A stretch of 64,000 nucleotides of DNA from CAYXVF01 sp964468125 (lineage in GTDB: Bacteria > Myxococcota > XYA12-FULL-58-9 > CAYXVF01): positions 35,105-99,104 of the forward strand of contig CAYXVF010000006.1 in assembly GCA_964468125.1 (NCBI GenBank), given 5' to 3'. Positions 53,012 to 64,000 of the stretch are shown here, piece after piece. The notes under the pieces are model-generated. The model saw only the letters and a program-made list of their open reading frames with translations. It made no database searches and had not been told where the DNA came from. The translations under genes and the position numbers were made by a program. Position 1 is the stretch's first letter; every line of letters starts with the position of its first letter.

Positions 53012-53911
53012 ATGAACTCGGAAGCATTTTTTGACCCGCGCACCTCGACGCTCACCTACGTGGTCTACGATCCGAACAGCAAAGACGCGGTGGTGATCGA
53101 CCCGGTGCTCGACTACGACGCGGCGGCTTCGGAAACCTCGACCGAGTCGGCGGACGCGGTCATCGCCTTCGTCGAGAAGAACGACCTCCGTGTGCATTAC
53201 GTGATGGAGACTCACGCCCACGCGGACCATCTATCGGGCTCGCAACTTCTCAAGTCTCGCTTTCCGGGCTCGAAGACAGTGATCGGCAAGGGCATCACGA
53301 AGGTGCAAGAGGTGTTCAAGAACGTCTTTGACCTGCCGAACGATTTCCCCACCGACGGGCGTCAGTTCGACATCCTCACGGAGGAAGGTCAGACCCTCGA
53401 AGCGGGCACGGTAAAGATTCGCGCGATCTTCACCCCGGGCCACACCCCCGCCGACGTGACTTATCAGATCGACGACGCCCTCTTCACCGGCGACTCGCTC
53501 TTCATGCCGGACTTCGGGACCGGTCGCTGCGACTTTCCAGCGGGCAGCGCGAAGGAACTCTACCACTCAATCCACGAAGTCCTCTACGCGTTTCCGGACG
53601 AAACCCGGGTCTTCGTGGGGCACGACTATCAACCGGGGGGTCGTGAGCTGCGCTACATGACCACGATCGGCGAGTCCAAGCGCGAAAACAAACACGTAAA
53701 GGCAGACACGACGGAAGAAGAGTTCGTGGGATTCCGTACGGAGCGCGACAAGCGGCTCAACGCACCCAAGCTCTTGTTCCAGAGCGTTCAGGTGAACGTG
53801 GACGCGGGCCGCCTGCCGGACCCGAGCAAGAACGAGGTGCGCTATCTCAAGATTCCGATCAACGCGTTCCGCCCTACTCAGGGTGGCGACATGATGATGG
53901 AAAACGCCTGA
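53012..53911 (+). CDS. Persulfide dioxygenase-like MBL-fold protein
   Basis: 299 residues. Metallo-beta-lactamase iron site HAHADHL (H68, H70, D72, H73), TPGHTPADV, TGDSLFMPDFGTGRCDFPAGS and VGHDY match ETHE1/Blh-type persulfide dioxygenases rather than glyoxalase II. Expected reaction: glutathione persulfide plus oxygen to sulfite. First gene of the sulfur operon. GTGGAGGAACG serves as ribosome site. Confidence 0.82.
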   Translation: MNSEAFFDPRTSTLTYVVYDPNSKDAVVIDPVLDYDAAASETSTESADAVIAFVEKNDLRVHYVMETHAHADHLSGSQLLKSRFPGSKTVIGKGITKVQEVFKNVFDLPNDFPTDGRQFDILTEEGQTLEAGTVKIRAIFTPGHTPADVTYQIDDALFTGDSLFMPDFGTGRCDFPAGSAKELYHSIHEVLYAFPDETRVFVGHDYQPGGRELRYMTTIGESKRENKHVKADTTEEEFVGFRTERDKRLNAPKLLFQSVQVNVDAGRLPDPSKNEVRYLKIPINAFRPTQGGDMMMENA

Positions 53912-53972
53912 GCGACTCGACTCCTCCGAGCGCGCACAACACGAGTCGGTTTGATCAACCTGCGAGGGAATC

Positions 53973-55631
53973 GTGAATTTTGGCTTCGTCATCAACAACC
54001 GAACCTGCATCGGCTGCCACGCCTGTTCGACCGCCTGCAAGAGCGAAAACGACGTCCCCCTCGGGGTCTACCGGACCTGGGTGAAGTACACGGAGCGGGG
54101 AACCTACCCCGACACGACCCGCAGCTTTCAGGTGACTCGCTGCAACCACTGCGCGAACCCGCCGTGCGTTCGGATCTGCCCGGTGACCGCAATGTACCAG
54201 CGCTCGGACGGCATCGTCGAATTCGACGGCGATCAGTGCATAGGCTGCAAAGCCTGCATGCAGGCCTGCCCCTACGATGCGATCCACATCGACCCGAACA
54301 CCGGCACCGCCGCCAAGTGTCATTATTGCTCGCACCGAACCGATATCGGTCTCGAGCCCGCCTGTGTCGTCGTCTGCCCGGAACATTCGATCATCGCCGG
54401 TGACATCGATGATCCGGAGAGCGAGATCAGCAAGGTCCTCGCTAAAGAAAAAGTCACGGTGCGTAAGCCCGAGCAGGGAACCGCACCCAAAGTCTTCTAC
54501 GTCGACGGCGACGACATCGCGATGCATCCCACGGCCACCGAGCGGACGCCGGAGACCTATATGTGGGCCGACGTCGTGCCTCTGCACGGCGAAAAACACG
54601 AGCACGCCGAGCAGCCAATGGTCGCTGCCGGTGGTGGCGGTAGGGTCCGCACCGCGCCCAGCGGGGCGAGCATTCGCAAACCCGGTAAACAAGGCGCGCC
54701 TGCGCGCGGGCCGATTCAGATCGGCGGTCGCGTGGCCGAGCACATGGTGCAGGTCGGCTACAACGCGCAGCACAAAATCCCCTGGCACTGGCCGGTGCCC
54801 GCCTATCTGGTCACAAAAGCAATCGGCGCCGGGCTCTTTATGTTCATGGCCCTGGGGATCTTCTCCGGCTGGTTTTCCCACCACCGCCTCACCATGGTCG
54901 TCAGTGGCGCCGTGTCGCTCTTCTTCACCGCCCTCACCACCGCCTTCCTGGTGATCGACCTCGAGCGGCCGGAGCGGTTTTTGCGAATCGTGCTGCAACC
55001 GCAATGGAAGAGCTGGCTCGTACGCGGCGCTTTCCTTCTGATCGGATTTTCCACAATCAGTGGCATTTGGTGGGCGATCGAAGCGGCGATCTTCCTCGAC
55101 CTGATCGATTGGCGAATGGTGCAGGACTTCCGCCTGCCGCTGCTCGCCGCCTCGGGAACCACCGCGATCGGCGCGGCGATCTACACCGCGTTCCTCTTCG
55201 GCCAAGCCGAAGGGCGCGATCTCTGGCAGACCCCGCTCTTACCGATTCACCTGATCGTGCAGGCGATGATGGCGGGCTCGGCGGCGGCCTGGGCGGTGGG
55301 CTTTTTCACCGGCGCTCCGGACTCCTGGATGCGCCTCGCCGAGTGGTTCGTGCTCGGCTCGGTGATCACCGATGCCTTCATGCTTCTCGCCGGTGAGTTC
55401 GGCATGTCCCACGCGAGCGAGATCGCGGCGGCGGCGGCCAAGAAGATCACCAAGGGTCATTACAAGACGTCGTTTTGGTGGGTTGCGATCGGACTCGGCC
55501 ATGTGGTGCCCGTGGCCCTGGTCTTTCTGGGTGGTCCCGCGGTGCTCGGCGCCGCGGCGGCGATCCTCATCGGGCTCTACGCCTATGAGTACGCCTTCGT
55601 GATGGCGCCCCAGGAAATTCCCAACAGCTGA
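53973..55631 (+). CDS. Fused Fe-S electron-transfer subunit and NrfD-type membrane anchor (SoeB-SoeC-like)
   Basis: 552 residues, GTG start after GAGGGAATC. Residues 1-~180: four [4Fe-4S] motifs (CIGCHACSTAC, CNHCANPPCVRIC, CIGCKACMQAC, CHYC...C...C). Residues ~270-545: about eight transmembrane helices with NrfD-type LERPERFLRIVLQPQWKSWLVRGAF. In most complex iron-sulfur molybdoenzymes these are two genes. Carries electrons between the Mo subunit and quinone. Next to a Mo subunit lacking a Tat signal, which fits SoeBC. Confidence 0.82.
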   Translation: MNFGFVINNRTCIGCHACSTACKSENDVPLGVYRTWVKYTERGTYPDTTRSFQVTRCNHCANPPCVRICPVTAMYQRSDGIVEFDGDQCIGCKACMQACPYDAIHIDPNTGTAAKCHYCSHRTDIGLEPACVVVCPEHSIIAGDIDDPESEISKVLAKEKVTVRKPEQGTAPKVFYVDGDDIAMHPTATERTPETYMWADVVPLHGEKHEHAEQPMVAAGGGGRVRTAPSGASIRKPGKQGAPARGPIQIGGRVAEHMVQVGYNAQHKIPWHWPVPAYLVTKAIGAGLFMFMALGIFSGWFSHHRLTMVVSGAVSLFFTALTTAFLVIDLERPERFLRIVLQPQWKSWLVRGAFLLIGFSTISGIWWAIEAAIFLDLIDWRMVQDFRLPLLAASGTTAIGAAIYTAFLFGQAEGRDLWQTPLLPIHLIVQAMMAGSAAAWAVGFFTGAPDSWMRLAEWFVLGSVITDAFMLLAGEFGMSHASEIAAAAAKKITKGHYKTSFWWVAIGLGHVVPVALVFLGGPAVLGAAAAILIGLYAYEYAFVMAPQEIPNS

Positions 55632-55649
55632 TCGACCAGGAGGGAGACC

Positions 55650-58636
<2,987 letters not shown>

Positions 58637-58640
<4 letters not shown>

Positions 58641-59542
58641 CACCAGAAGAGGTGAGCATGAGGGAATCCGCGGCCTTCGAGCAGGCGCGGCGTTTTTCGT
58701 ACGCGCTGCTGGCGCAGCTCTTCGAGAGCGGACCGAAGGAGTCCGCGCTCACCGAGAACCTGCCGGAGCTCCGGGAGGTCCTTCGCCTGCCGGAGGACGA
58801 GCGGCAGGCGGAGCACTACCGGGCCCTAGGGCTCGAGCTCTTTCCCTTTCGCTCGGTCTACCTCGGTGAACGGCCGGACGCGCCGCCGAGCGATCACGAT
58901 GAGCTGGTGGAAGCGGCTCGAGCGCAGCGGATGACCGACGAGGTCGACCATCTGGCGACGCAGCTGCGCCTGCTCTCGCTGGCCGACCGAAGCACGGTCG
59001 TGAGTGTTCTGCCTCGCGTAGTCGAGTGGGTCCCGCCCTTCGTGGTCGCCTCGGGGGAGATCGACTCGCCTCTCTACGCCGCGGCGACGCGTGCCGTTTG
59101 GGGCTTGCTCGTCGACCACGCCCACGCACTCGAGATGCAACCGGACCGCGCCATGCCGCCACCGGTGGACGTCGAAGGCTGGGTGGCGGATGAGAACAAA
59201 TCGATGCGCGACCTCGCGAGCTTTCTGGCGCGCCCGTCGGCCTGCGGTGTGTTCCTCTCGCGTTCGGCCATCCGCGCCTGGGCCGCCTCCCAGGAGGTTC
59301 CCCGCGGATTTGGCTCCCGCGTGACCGAGCTCGAGAACGGCTTCGCATCGGCTGCGCAGTACGACCGAGGACCGGAGAGCCTCGACGCCATGAGCACCCT
59401 GTTCGCCGAACGCGTTGCGGAGTATGGTCGTCTCACGGATGAGGAGACGACCGCTCCTTGGGTGAACCCCTGGCGTGCGCGCGCTGACGCGACGCATGGA
59501 TTGCTCAGTCGTCTCGCGGGGATCGCAGACGAGAACCGATGA
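58637..59542 (+). CDS. TorD/DmsD-like molybdoenzyme chaperone
   Basis: 301 residues from ATG 58637 (overlaps SoeA-like stop); ATG 58658 has a better ribosome site. All-helical: FEQARRFSYALLAQLFESGPK at the N-terminus, EYRALGLELFPFRSVYLGE, and a later PWVNPWRA segment follow the TorD-like pattern. Longer than typical TorD (~200). Inferred to aid Mo-cofactor insertion into the adjacent subunit. Confidence 0.65.
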
Positions 59543-61317
59543 GTGTCAGTACAGAGATCGGACGATTCTTCGCTTTTCGCGACCTTCGAAAAGCGACCCG
59601 CAGTGACGCATTTCAAGACATCGCCCCCGCCCTCGCGGTCACGTTTTTGTCCGTGCCGCAGGGAGTCGCCTATGCGCTGATCGCAGGTCTCCCACCAGCC
59701 ATGGGTCTCTACGCCGCGGCGTTCCCTGCGATCATTGGAAGCCTCTTTCGCAGCTCCATTCACGTCGTCACCGGGCCGACGAATGCCCTGAGCCTGCTCG
59801 TGGGCACAGTGGTCGCCGCGAACAGCGGCACGGACCCGATGGTGATGGCCGCCACCCTTGCGGTGGTCACCGGGGTCCTTCAGCTCACGGCGGGCCTGCT
59901 CCGCCTCGGTACGGTGATCGACTACATCTCCACCCCGGTGGTCCTTGGCTACATCACCGGCGCTGGGACACTCATCGGTATCGGCCAGCTGCGCAATATC
60001 ACGGGGACCGCGGGAGCGCGCGGCAACCTGTTTGAGCAGGTTGCCGGCTGGTTTCGAGGACTCGGTGAAACCAACACGCTCGCTGTGGCCCTCGCCCTCG
60101 GAACGGTCGTACTTCTGGTCGTACTGAAGCGGATCGACAAACGCATTCCGGGAGCGATCGTGGTCATGGCGCTCGGTATTCTCGTCAGCTTCTTCTTCGA
60201 CGTGAGCGCCCGCGGCGTAATGACCGTCGCCGACATTGCGCGGGTCCCAGCGGGCCTGCCTCCGATCACCTTGCCGGATTGGACGCAGTTGACGGGTCTC
60301 TGGTCGGCGGCGCTCGCATGTATGGTCCTGTCGTTCGTCGAGTCGAGCTCGGTGGCCCGGGCGACCGCGCAGGAGACCGGTCAGAATCTCGACACCTCCG
60401 CCGAGTTTTCGGGGCAAGGCCTCGCAAATATCGCGGCGGGGTTGACCGGTGCGTTCGTCACCAGCGGGAGCCTCACCCGGAGCGCACTGAACCATCGCGC
60501 CGGCGCGCGCACCCGACTTTCGGGCGCCCTCTCCGGCGTCTTCATGATCGGAGTGCTCCTCATTCTGGGACCGATCGTCGACTTCACGCCGATCGCGGTG
60601 CTCGCTGGGCTGCTCTTGGTGGTCGCGGTCGGCCTCGTGGATGTGCCGCGCATTCGTCGATTGATCCGCTCGAGTCGCGGCGACGCGGTCGCATTTCTCG
60701 GCACCTTGATCGCCACCTGGACCCTCTCGCTCGACCAGGCGATCGGAGTCGGTGTTGCGATCTCGATCGTGCTGTTCCTGCGCCAGGCACGGCTGTTGGT
60801 CGTACGCGAGCTGACCCCCGACGCCGAGGGAAATCTCACCGAGTATCGGATCGGCGAAGCCCCGGGCGCCGCCGGTACTCCCATCCGCTTCGTTCACGTC
60901 GAGGGCAGCCTCTTCTTCGGCGCGGCGGGCGAGCTGCGTGATTCGCTCGAGCCGGTGGTGAAGACGCCTGGCACCAGGGTCCTCGTCCTGCGGATCAAAC
61001 GTGCGCAGGCGATGGACTTCTCGAGCGCCGAGGCCCTCGCTGCTTTCGCGACGCGCATGCGGGAGCAAAAGCAACACCCCGTCTTGGTCGGGGTCAGCGA
61101 GGAGACGAAGTCATTGCTAGCCCGAGCCGGGCTCTCCGACGTCATTGGCCTCGACCACATCATTCCTGGCGCACCGGAGGTCTTCGAGGCCGCGGCGAGA
61201 GCGGTCCGAAAGGCAGTGCAGTTGGTTGGCGTTGAAGTCGTGAAGAATGATCCTTTGGTGATCTGGGCAAATCGGCGACGAAGCAGTGATCTGCGAGCCG
61301 CGCGCGAGCGCGCTTGA
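59539..61317 (+). CDS. SulP-family anion transporter with STAS domain
   Basis: 592 residues. SulP features: VTFLSVPQGVAYALIAGLPP, HVVTGPTNALSLLVG, GSLTRSALNHRAGARTRLSG, about 10-12 helices, then STAS near residues 455-560 (RFVHVEGSLFFGAAGEL, VLVLRIKRAQAMDFSSAEAL). Last gene of the operon, ATGA overlap with the chaperone gene. In this context it would export sulfate made in the cytoplasm, or take up sulfate/sulfite. Confidence 0.88.
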   Translation: MSVSTEIGRFFAFRDLRKATRSDAFQDIAPALAVTFLSVPQGVAYALIAGLPPAMGLYAAAFPAIIGSLFRSSIHVVTGPTNALSLLVGTVVAANSGTDPMVMAATLAVVTGVLQLTAGLLRLGTVIDYISTPVVLGYITGAGTLIGIGQLRNITGTAGARGNLFEQVAGWFRGLGETNTLAVALALGTVVLLVVLKRIDKRIPGAIVVMALGILVSFFFDVSARGVMTVADIARVPAGLPPITLPDWTQLTGLWSAALACMVLSFVESSSVARATAQETGQNLDTSAEFSGQGLANIAAGLTGAFVTSGSLTRSALNHRAGARTRLSGALSGVFMIGVLLILGPIVDFTPIAVLAGLLLVVAVGLVDVPRIRRLIRSSRGDAVAFLGTLIATWTLSLDQAIGVGVAISIVLFLRQARLLVVRELTPDAEGNLTEYRIGEAPGAAGTPIRFVHVEGSLFFGAAGELRDSLEPVVKTPGTRVLVLRIKRAQAMDFSSAEALAAFATRMREQKQHPVLVGVSEETKSLLARAGLSDVIGLDHIIPGAPEVFEAAARAVRKAVQLVGVEVVKNDPLVIWANRRRSSDLRAARERA

Positions 61318-61389
61318 GATGCCCCTCAGCGACCTTTGGCTCCCTGGTGTCGCATTCACGTCTGAGATGGGCGATAATTACGTCTCTGT

Positions 61390-61839
61390 ATGGCCTATGA
61401 GCTTGAGAAGAAGGCGGGCAAGCCACACGTCGCGTGTCCAAAAACCGGGTACGCGGGTTGGTTCCTGCGACCGGCGGGCGTGCTCTGCGAGCTCGGCATC
61501 CAAAAACTCGTCACCGGCGACACGGCCCGGTTCGTCCGGGACACACTTCACCCGGAGCTCGTAAAGCGCGGTGGCGACGGTCCCTACCTCATCGGACTGA
61601 ACTGGACCGGTATGGTGGGCTACGACGCAGAAGCACGCGACGTCTTCGTGGAGATCGGGCGCAAGAACAAACACGTGTACCGCGACACGACGGTCTGCAT
61701 TCCGGACGTTCACCCCGTCGCGCGCATTGGGATCGAGAGCGCCGCAGCGATCCTGACCGTCGCGGGCGTTCGCATCAACGTGGTCGACACGCTCGACGAT
61801 CTGCTCGAGGCCGTTCCGCTACAGCTCGACTACCGCTGA
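61390..61839 (+). CDS. Conserved-looking hypothetical protein
   Basis: 149 residues, no family recognised. Soluble mixed alpha/beta pattern. FLRPAGVLCELGIQKLVTG and ARIGIESAAAILTVAGVRINVVDTLDDLLEAV suggest Rossmann-like ends. No signal peptide. 72 nt after the SulP gene; 11 nt before a MOSC gene, with which it may be co-transcribed. Confidence 0.5.
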   Translation: MAYELEKKAGKPHVACPKTGYAGWFLRPAGVLCELGIQKLVTGDTARFVRDTLHPELVKRGGDGPYLIGLNWTGMVGYDAEARDVFVEIGRKNKHVYRDTTVCIPDVHPVARIGIESAAAILTVAGVRINVVDTLDDLLEAVPLQLDYR

Positions 61840-61850
61840 GGAGGCTCGAG

Positions 61851-62666
61851 GTGCTTCACACCGTCGAATCGATCCACGTCTATCCACTGAAGTCCGCGCG
61901 CGCCGTAGACGTCGACCGCGCCCAGGTGTCACCCCGTGGGCTCGTCGGCGACCGACGCTGGATGCTCGTCGACGAGAACGGCGAAATGCTGAGCTCCCGC
62001 CGCCATCCCCGCCTGCTGCTGGTGCATGCTCAGTGGCAGAACCCTGGCCTTCAACTGCGCGTGAGCAACGAGAAGGCACTCGAGGTGATCCCTCGCGCAG
62101 CGGAGGCCACCGAAGTCGAAATCTGGGGCCAACGCACGACCGGGCGCGACGCAGGCGACGATGCCGCGCGCTGGTTTAGCAACTACCTCGGAGTGCCCTG
62201 TCGGCTGCTGTACCAGTCCGATGCCGACGAACGACCGGTGGAGCCCAGACCGGCCACGCGCGAAGGCGATCTCGTGAGCTTTGCCGACTCCTACCCGCTC
62301 TTGCTGATCGGGACCGCATCCTTGCGCCAGTTGAACGCGTGGATCGGTCGGCCAAAGCCGATCCCCATGAAACGCTTTCGCCCAAACGTCGTGGTGCAGA
62401 CAGAGGAGCCGTTCGAGGAGGACGACTGGACCACGATCCGCATCGGCGGCGTGGACTTTGCCAACGCAAAGCCTTGCCCCCGCTGCGTCCTAACGACGAT
62501 CGACGCAAACAGTGCGGAGAGGGACCCGGACAACGAGCCGCTCAAGACCCTTGCGCGTTACCGGCGCGATCCAACCGGCGAAGGCGTGTGGTTCGGAACG
62601 AATATCGTGCCCCGAAGCGCGGGCGAGATTCGGATCGGCGACGCAGTCGCGCGCATCGCACGCTAG
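61851..62666 (+). CDS. MOSC-domain molybdoprotein (YcbX/mARC-like)
   Basis: 271 residues. MOSC N-barrel VESIHVYPLKSARAVDVD and RGLVGDRRWMLVDENG; the Mo-ligand/cofactor region is KPCPRCVLTTIDANS, as in mARC/YcbX. Reduction of N-hydroxylated compounds is the family role. GTG start after GAGGAGG. Located near another molybdoenzyme gene, so it may use the same cofactor pool. Confidence 0.82.
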   Translation: MLHTVESIHVYPLKSARAVDVDRAQVSPRGLVGDRRWMLVDENGEMLSSRRHPRLLLVHAQWQNPGLQLRVSNEKALEVIPRAAEATEVEIWGQRTTGRDAGDDAARWFSNYLGVPCRLLYQSDADERPVEPRPATREGDLVSFADSYPLLLIGTASLRQLNAWIGRPKPIPMKRFRPNVVVQTEEPFEEDDWTTIRIGGVDFANAKPCPRCVLTTIDANSAERDPDNEPLKTLARYRRDPTGEGVWFGTNIVPRSAGEIRIGDAVARIAR

Positions 62667-62726
62667 ACGATACGAGCGGCCACTCTCGACGCCTCTCGTG
62701 TGCTAGTCTGCCCGCGGGAGGGGACC

Positions 62727-63090
62727 ATGATCCAAGACCTGAAGGGCGATGAATCCTGGCGAATGTTCCGAATCCTGAGCGAGTTCACCGAGGGATTTGA
62801 TCGCCTCGCGAACATCGGTTTCGCCGTATCGATCTTTGGCTCGGCGCGCCTGCGCCCCGGAGACGAAGCCTATGAAAGCGCCGTAGACGTCGCCCGCCGT
62901 CTCGCTCAGGCTGATTTCACGATCATAACCGGTGGCGGCCCGGGCACCGATCTCTCCCGAGGACCTCGCGTTGATGACGCTGACGGACGACCCCGAGGAA
63001 GTCATCGACGTTCTCGAGAAGCATCGCGAATACAAGAAGAGCATGATCGCGGCCGCCGAGCGCCGCGCCGACACCGACGCTCGAGGCTGA
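62727..63090 (+). pseudogene. LOG-family gene with internal deletion and frameshift
   Basis: N-terminal LOG start IFGSARLRPGDEAYE and IITGGGPG (62727-~62948), then out of frame ISPEDLALMTLTDDPEEVIDVL-EKHREYKKSM (~62960-63090), the C-terminal LOG segment. The central catalytic PGGxGT region (roughly 130 residues) is missing. Either real decay or assembly collapse. Confidence 0.72.
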
Positions 63091-63210
63091 GCAACGGGCT
63101 TCTTTGGTCCCGGGTCCTTTTCAGGTTCTTTCGTTCTGATTGTTTCTGAGGTCCCATCGCGCCATGTGCCGATACCTCCGCTCGTACACGGAGTGAACAA
63201 GGAGCCGCCC

Positions 63211-63636
63211 ATGTCATCTGCAGTCGAATTCAAGCGTGGAAGCCGAAGTGATTTCGTCGATCAGCCCGTTCAATACTCCTCGACGGTCAGTGCCAAACGG
63301 CGGACCGAGGTCGATCTGCAGTGGCGCCCAGACGGAAGCGTCACCGGGAGCGTCAGCACCTACGAGCCGAAGTACGAGTGGGTCGGGTTTTTAACCTACC
63401 AGCCGAAGGGCAAGCATTTCGGTTCGGACGCGGAGGTCGTGGGAAGCCGTCCGGGACTCTTCGGTCGTGAGGTCCTCGACCTCGCGACCCAAAACAGCAG
63501 CGGTCGCGCCTACGACCTCGGGCTCGTGAGTGTGTCAGCCAACCGTCGGCAAGCTCGGGTGTATCGCAACAGCGGCCTCTTCGCCGGCGCCGCCGCGGCG
63601 CTCGGGATCGGAGGCCGGGAAATCGCCTTGAGCTGA
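63211..63636 (+). CDS. Hypothetical protein
   Basis: 141 residues, AAGGAG before the ATG. Beta-rich middle (VSAKRRTEVDLQWRPDGS, GSVSTYEPKYEWVGFLTY), C-terminal Ala/Gly stretch LFAGAAAALGIGG. No family recognised. Confidence 0.45.
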   Translation: MSSAVEFKRGSRSDFVDQPVQYSSTVSAKRRTEVDLQWRPDGSVTGSVSTYEPKYEWVGFLTYQPKGKHFGSDAEVVGSRPGLFGREVLDLATQNSSGRAYDLGLVSVSANRRQARVYRNSGLFAGAAAALGIGGREIALS

Positions 63637-63730
63637 GCCCGACGAAACACTCGCGCGGCCGCGCCGATAAGCCTTCTGCGGCACTGAGTCCCGCAATAGG
63701 CTGATTCTGAGTGGCCTCGACGTTCATCGC

Positions 63731-64000
63731 GTGTCGCGCGCCGAGCTGGCGCTCATGGAGCTCGTCCCGCGCTGGGTGGGCCGCAAGGGCGTGCTCGACC
63801 AGGCCAAGATCGACTGGTACGTGAAAGCGCGTGCGGAAGGGCACAAACGGGTGGCAAGGGGCGACTACGAGCTCGTAGACGCGAGCCTGAGCGACCTGCA
63901 AGCGCGTGCCCGTTTTCTCGCCGATGCGCTGCCGGAGTTCCACATCAAGAATCTCGAGGTCGTGATGGATTTCATGACCTCCGGACCTGCGCCAAACGGA
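63731..64000 (+). CDS. Hypothetical protein, partial at window end
   Basis: Open frame from GTG 63731 (or CTG 63701) to the last base, 90 residues visible: SRAELALMELVPRWVGRKGV, then charged helical sequence ending MDFMTSGPAPNG. No family recognised. Confidence 0.45.
   Translation, partial: MSRAELALMELVPRWVGRKGVLDQAKIDWYVKARAEGHKRVARGDYELVDASLSDLQARARFLADALPEFHIKNLEVVMDFMTSGPAPNG

Noticed and set aside
52911..53015. 34-codon ORF overlapping the persulfide dioxygenase start
   Set aside because: No ribosome site, and the candidate sigma-54 promoter lies inside it, so it would not be on the transcript.
61299..61314. GCGCGC-GA-GCGCGC palindrome at the SulP gene end
   Set aside because: Two-base loop, inside codons for the C-terminus, no T run; explained by Arg/Ala codon use.

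Overview
High-GC bacterial DNA with almost no spacer between genes. Many genes are joined by 1-4 nt start/stop overlaps. No rRNA, tRNA, CRISPR array, insertion sequence or integrase was seen. The gene mix suggests a Myxococcota-like (former deltaproteobacterial) chromosome, but no marker gene settles this. That mix includes a bacterial histone-fold protein, a CarH-type B12 regulator, squalene synthase, several sigma factors, kinase-like fragments, PilZ, two Pst systems and many secreted lipoproteins.

Layout. 0-15 kb: a hybrid histidine kinase, a Ski2-like helicase, squalene synthase with a RuvC-like protein, PilZ, a YkgJ cysteine-cluster protein, penicillin acylase, patatin and a secreted HExxH protease. 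Next come two sigma modules (FliA-like plus FlgM-like; ECF plus membrane protein) and a lipoprotein. 15-25.6 kb, all on the minus strand: a divergent pstS-like/pstCAB-phoU operon running into a beta-propeller lipoprotein, glutathione reductase, an unusual redoxin-PhnD fusion, a glycosyltransferase and a CapK-like ligase. 25.7-31.2 kb: GT2, an ABC_ATPase-family protein, SixA, a 63-residue histone-fold protein, an esterase and a quinone oxidoreductase. 31.3-34.6 kb: a canonical pstSCAB operon. 34.7-43.3 kb: a baeRF-like protein, exonuclease III, a CarH/LitR-type regulator divergent from an epimerase-SRPBCC fusion, an aldo/keto reductase, sdpRI-like genes, an HDAC-family deacetylase, an Mpo1-like membrane protein and two overlapping outer-membrane proteins. 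43.3-45.1 kb: a 100-N gap flanked by broken TusA, kinase and rhodanese fragments.

45.2-52.8 kb (minus): a seven-gene operon resembling the 2-aminophenol (amn) meta-cleavage route. It has a two-subunit class III extradiol dioxygenase whose alpha subunit is fused to a RidA-type deaminase, an aldehyde dehydrogenase, an asparaginase-II-like amidohydrolase, a flavin monooxygenase, an SDR lacking YxxxK and a KynB-like cyclase. 53.0-61.3 kb (plus): an operon of persulfide dioxygenase, a fused Fe-S/NrfD membrane subunit, a cytoplasmic-type molybdopterin oxidoreductase, a TorD-like chaperone and a SulP transporter. Read together this is a persulfide to sulfite to sulfate oxidation-and-export module, with a well-spaced candidate sigma-54 promoter in front. 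61.4-64 kb: a MOSC protein, an internally deleted LOG gene, and unknown small and partial genes.

Starts were moved from the longest possible ORF where a ribosome-binding site, an ATGA-type overlap or the domain boundary supported it. Function statements rest on motifs recognised by eye; no database search was run.
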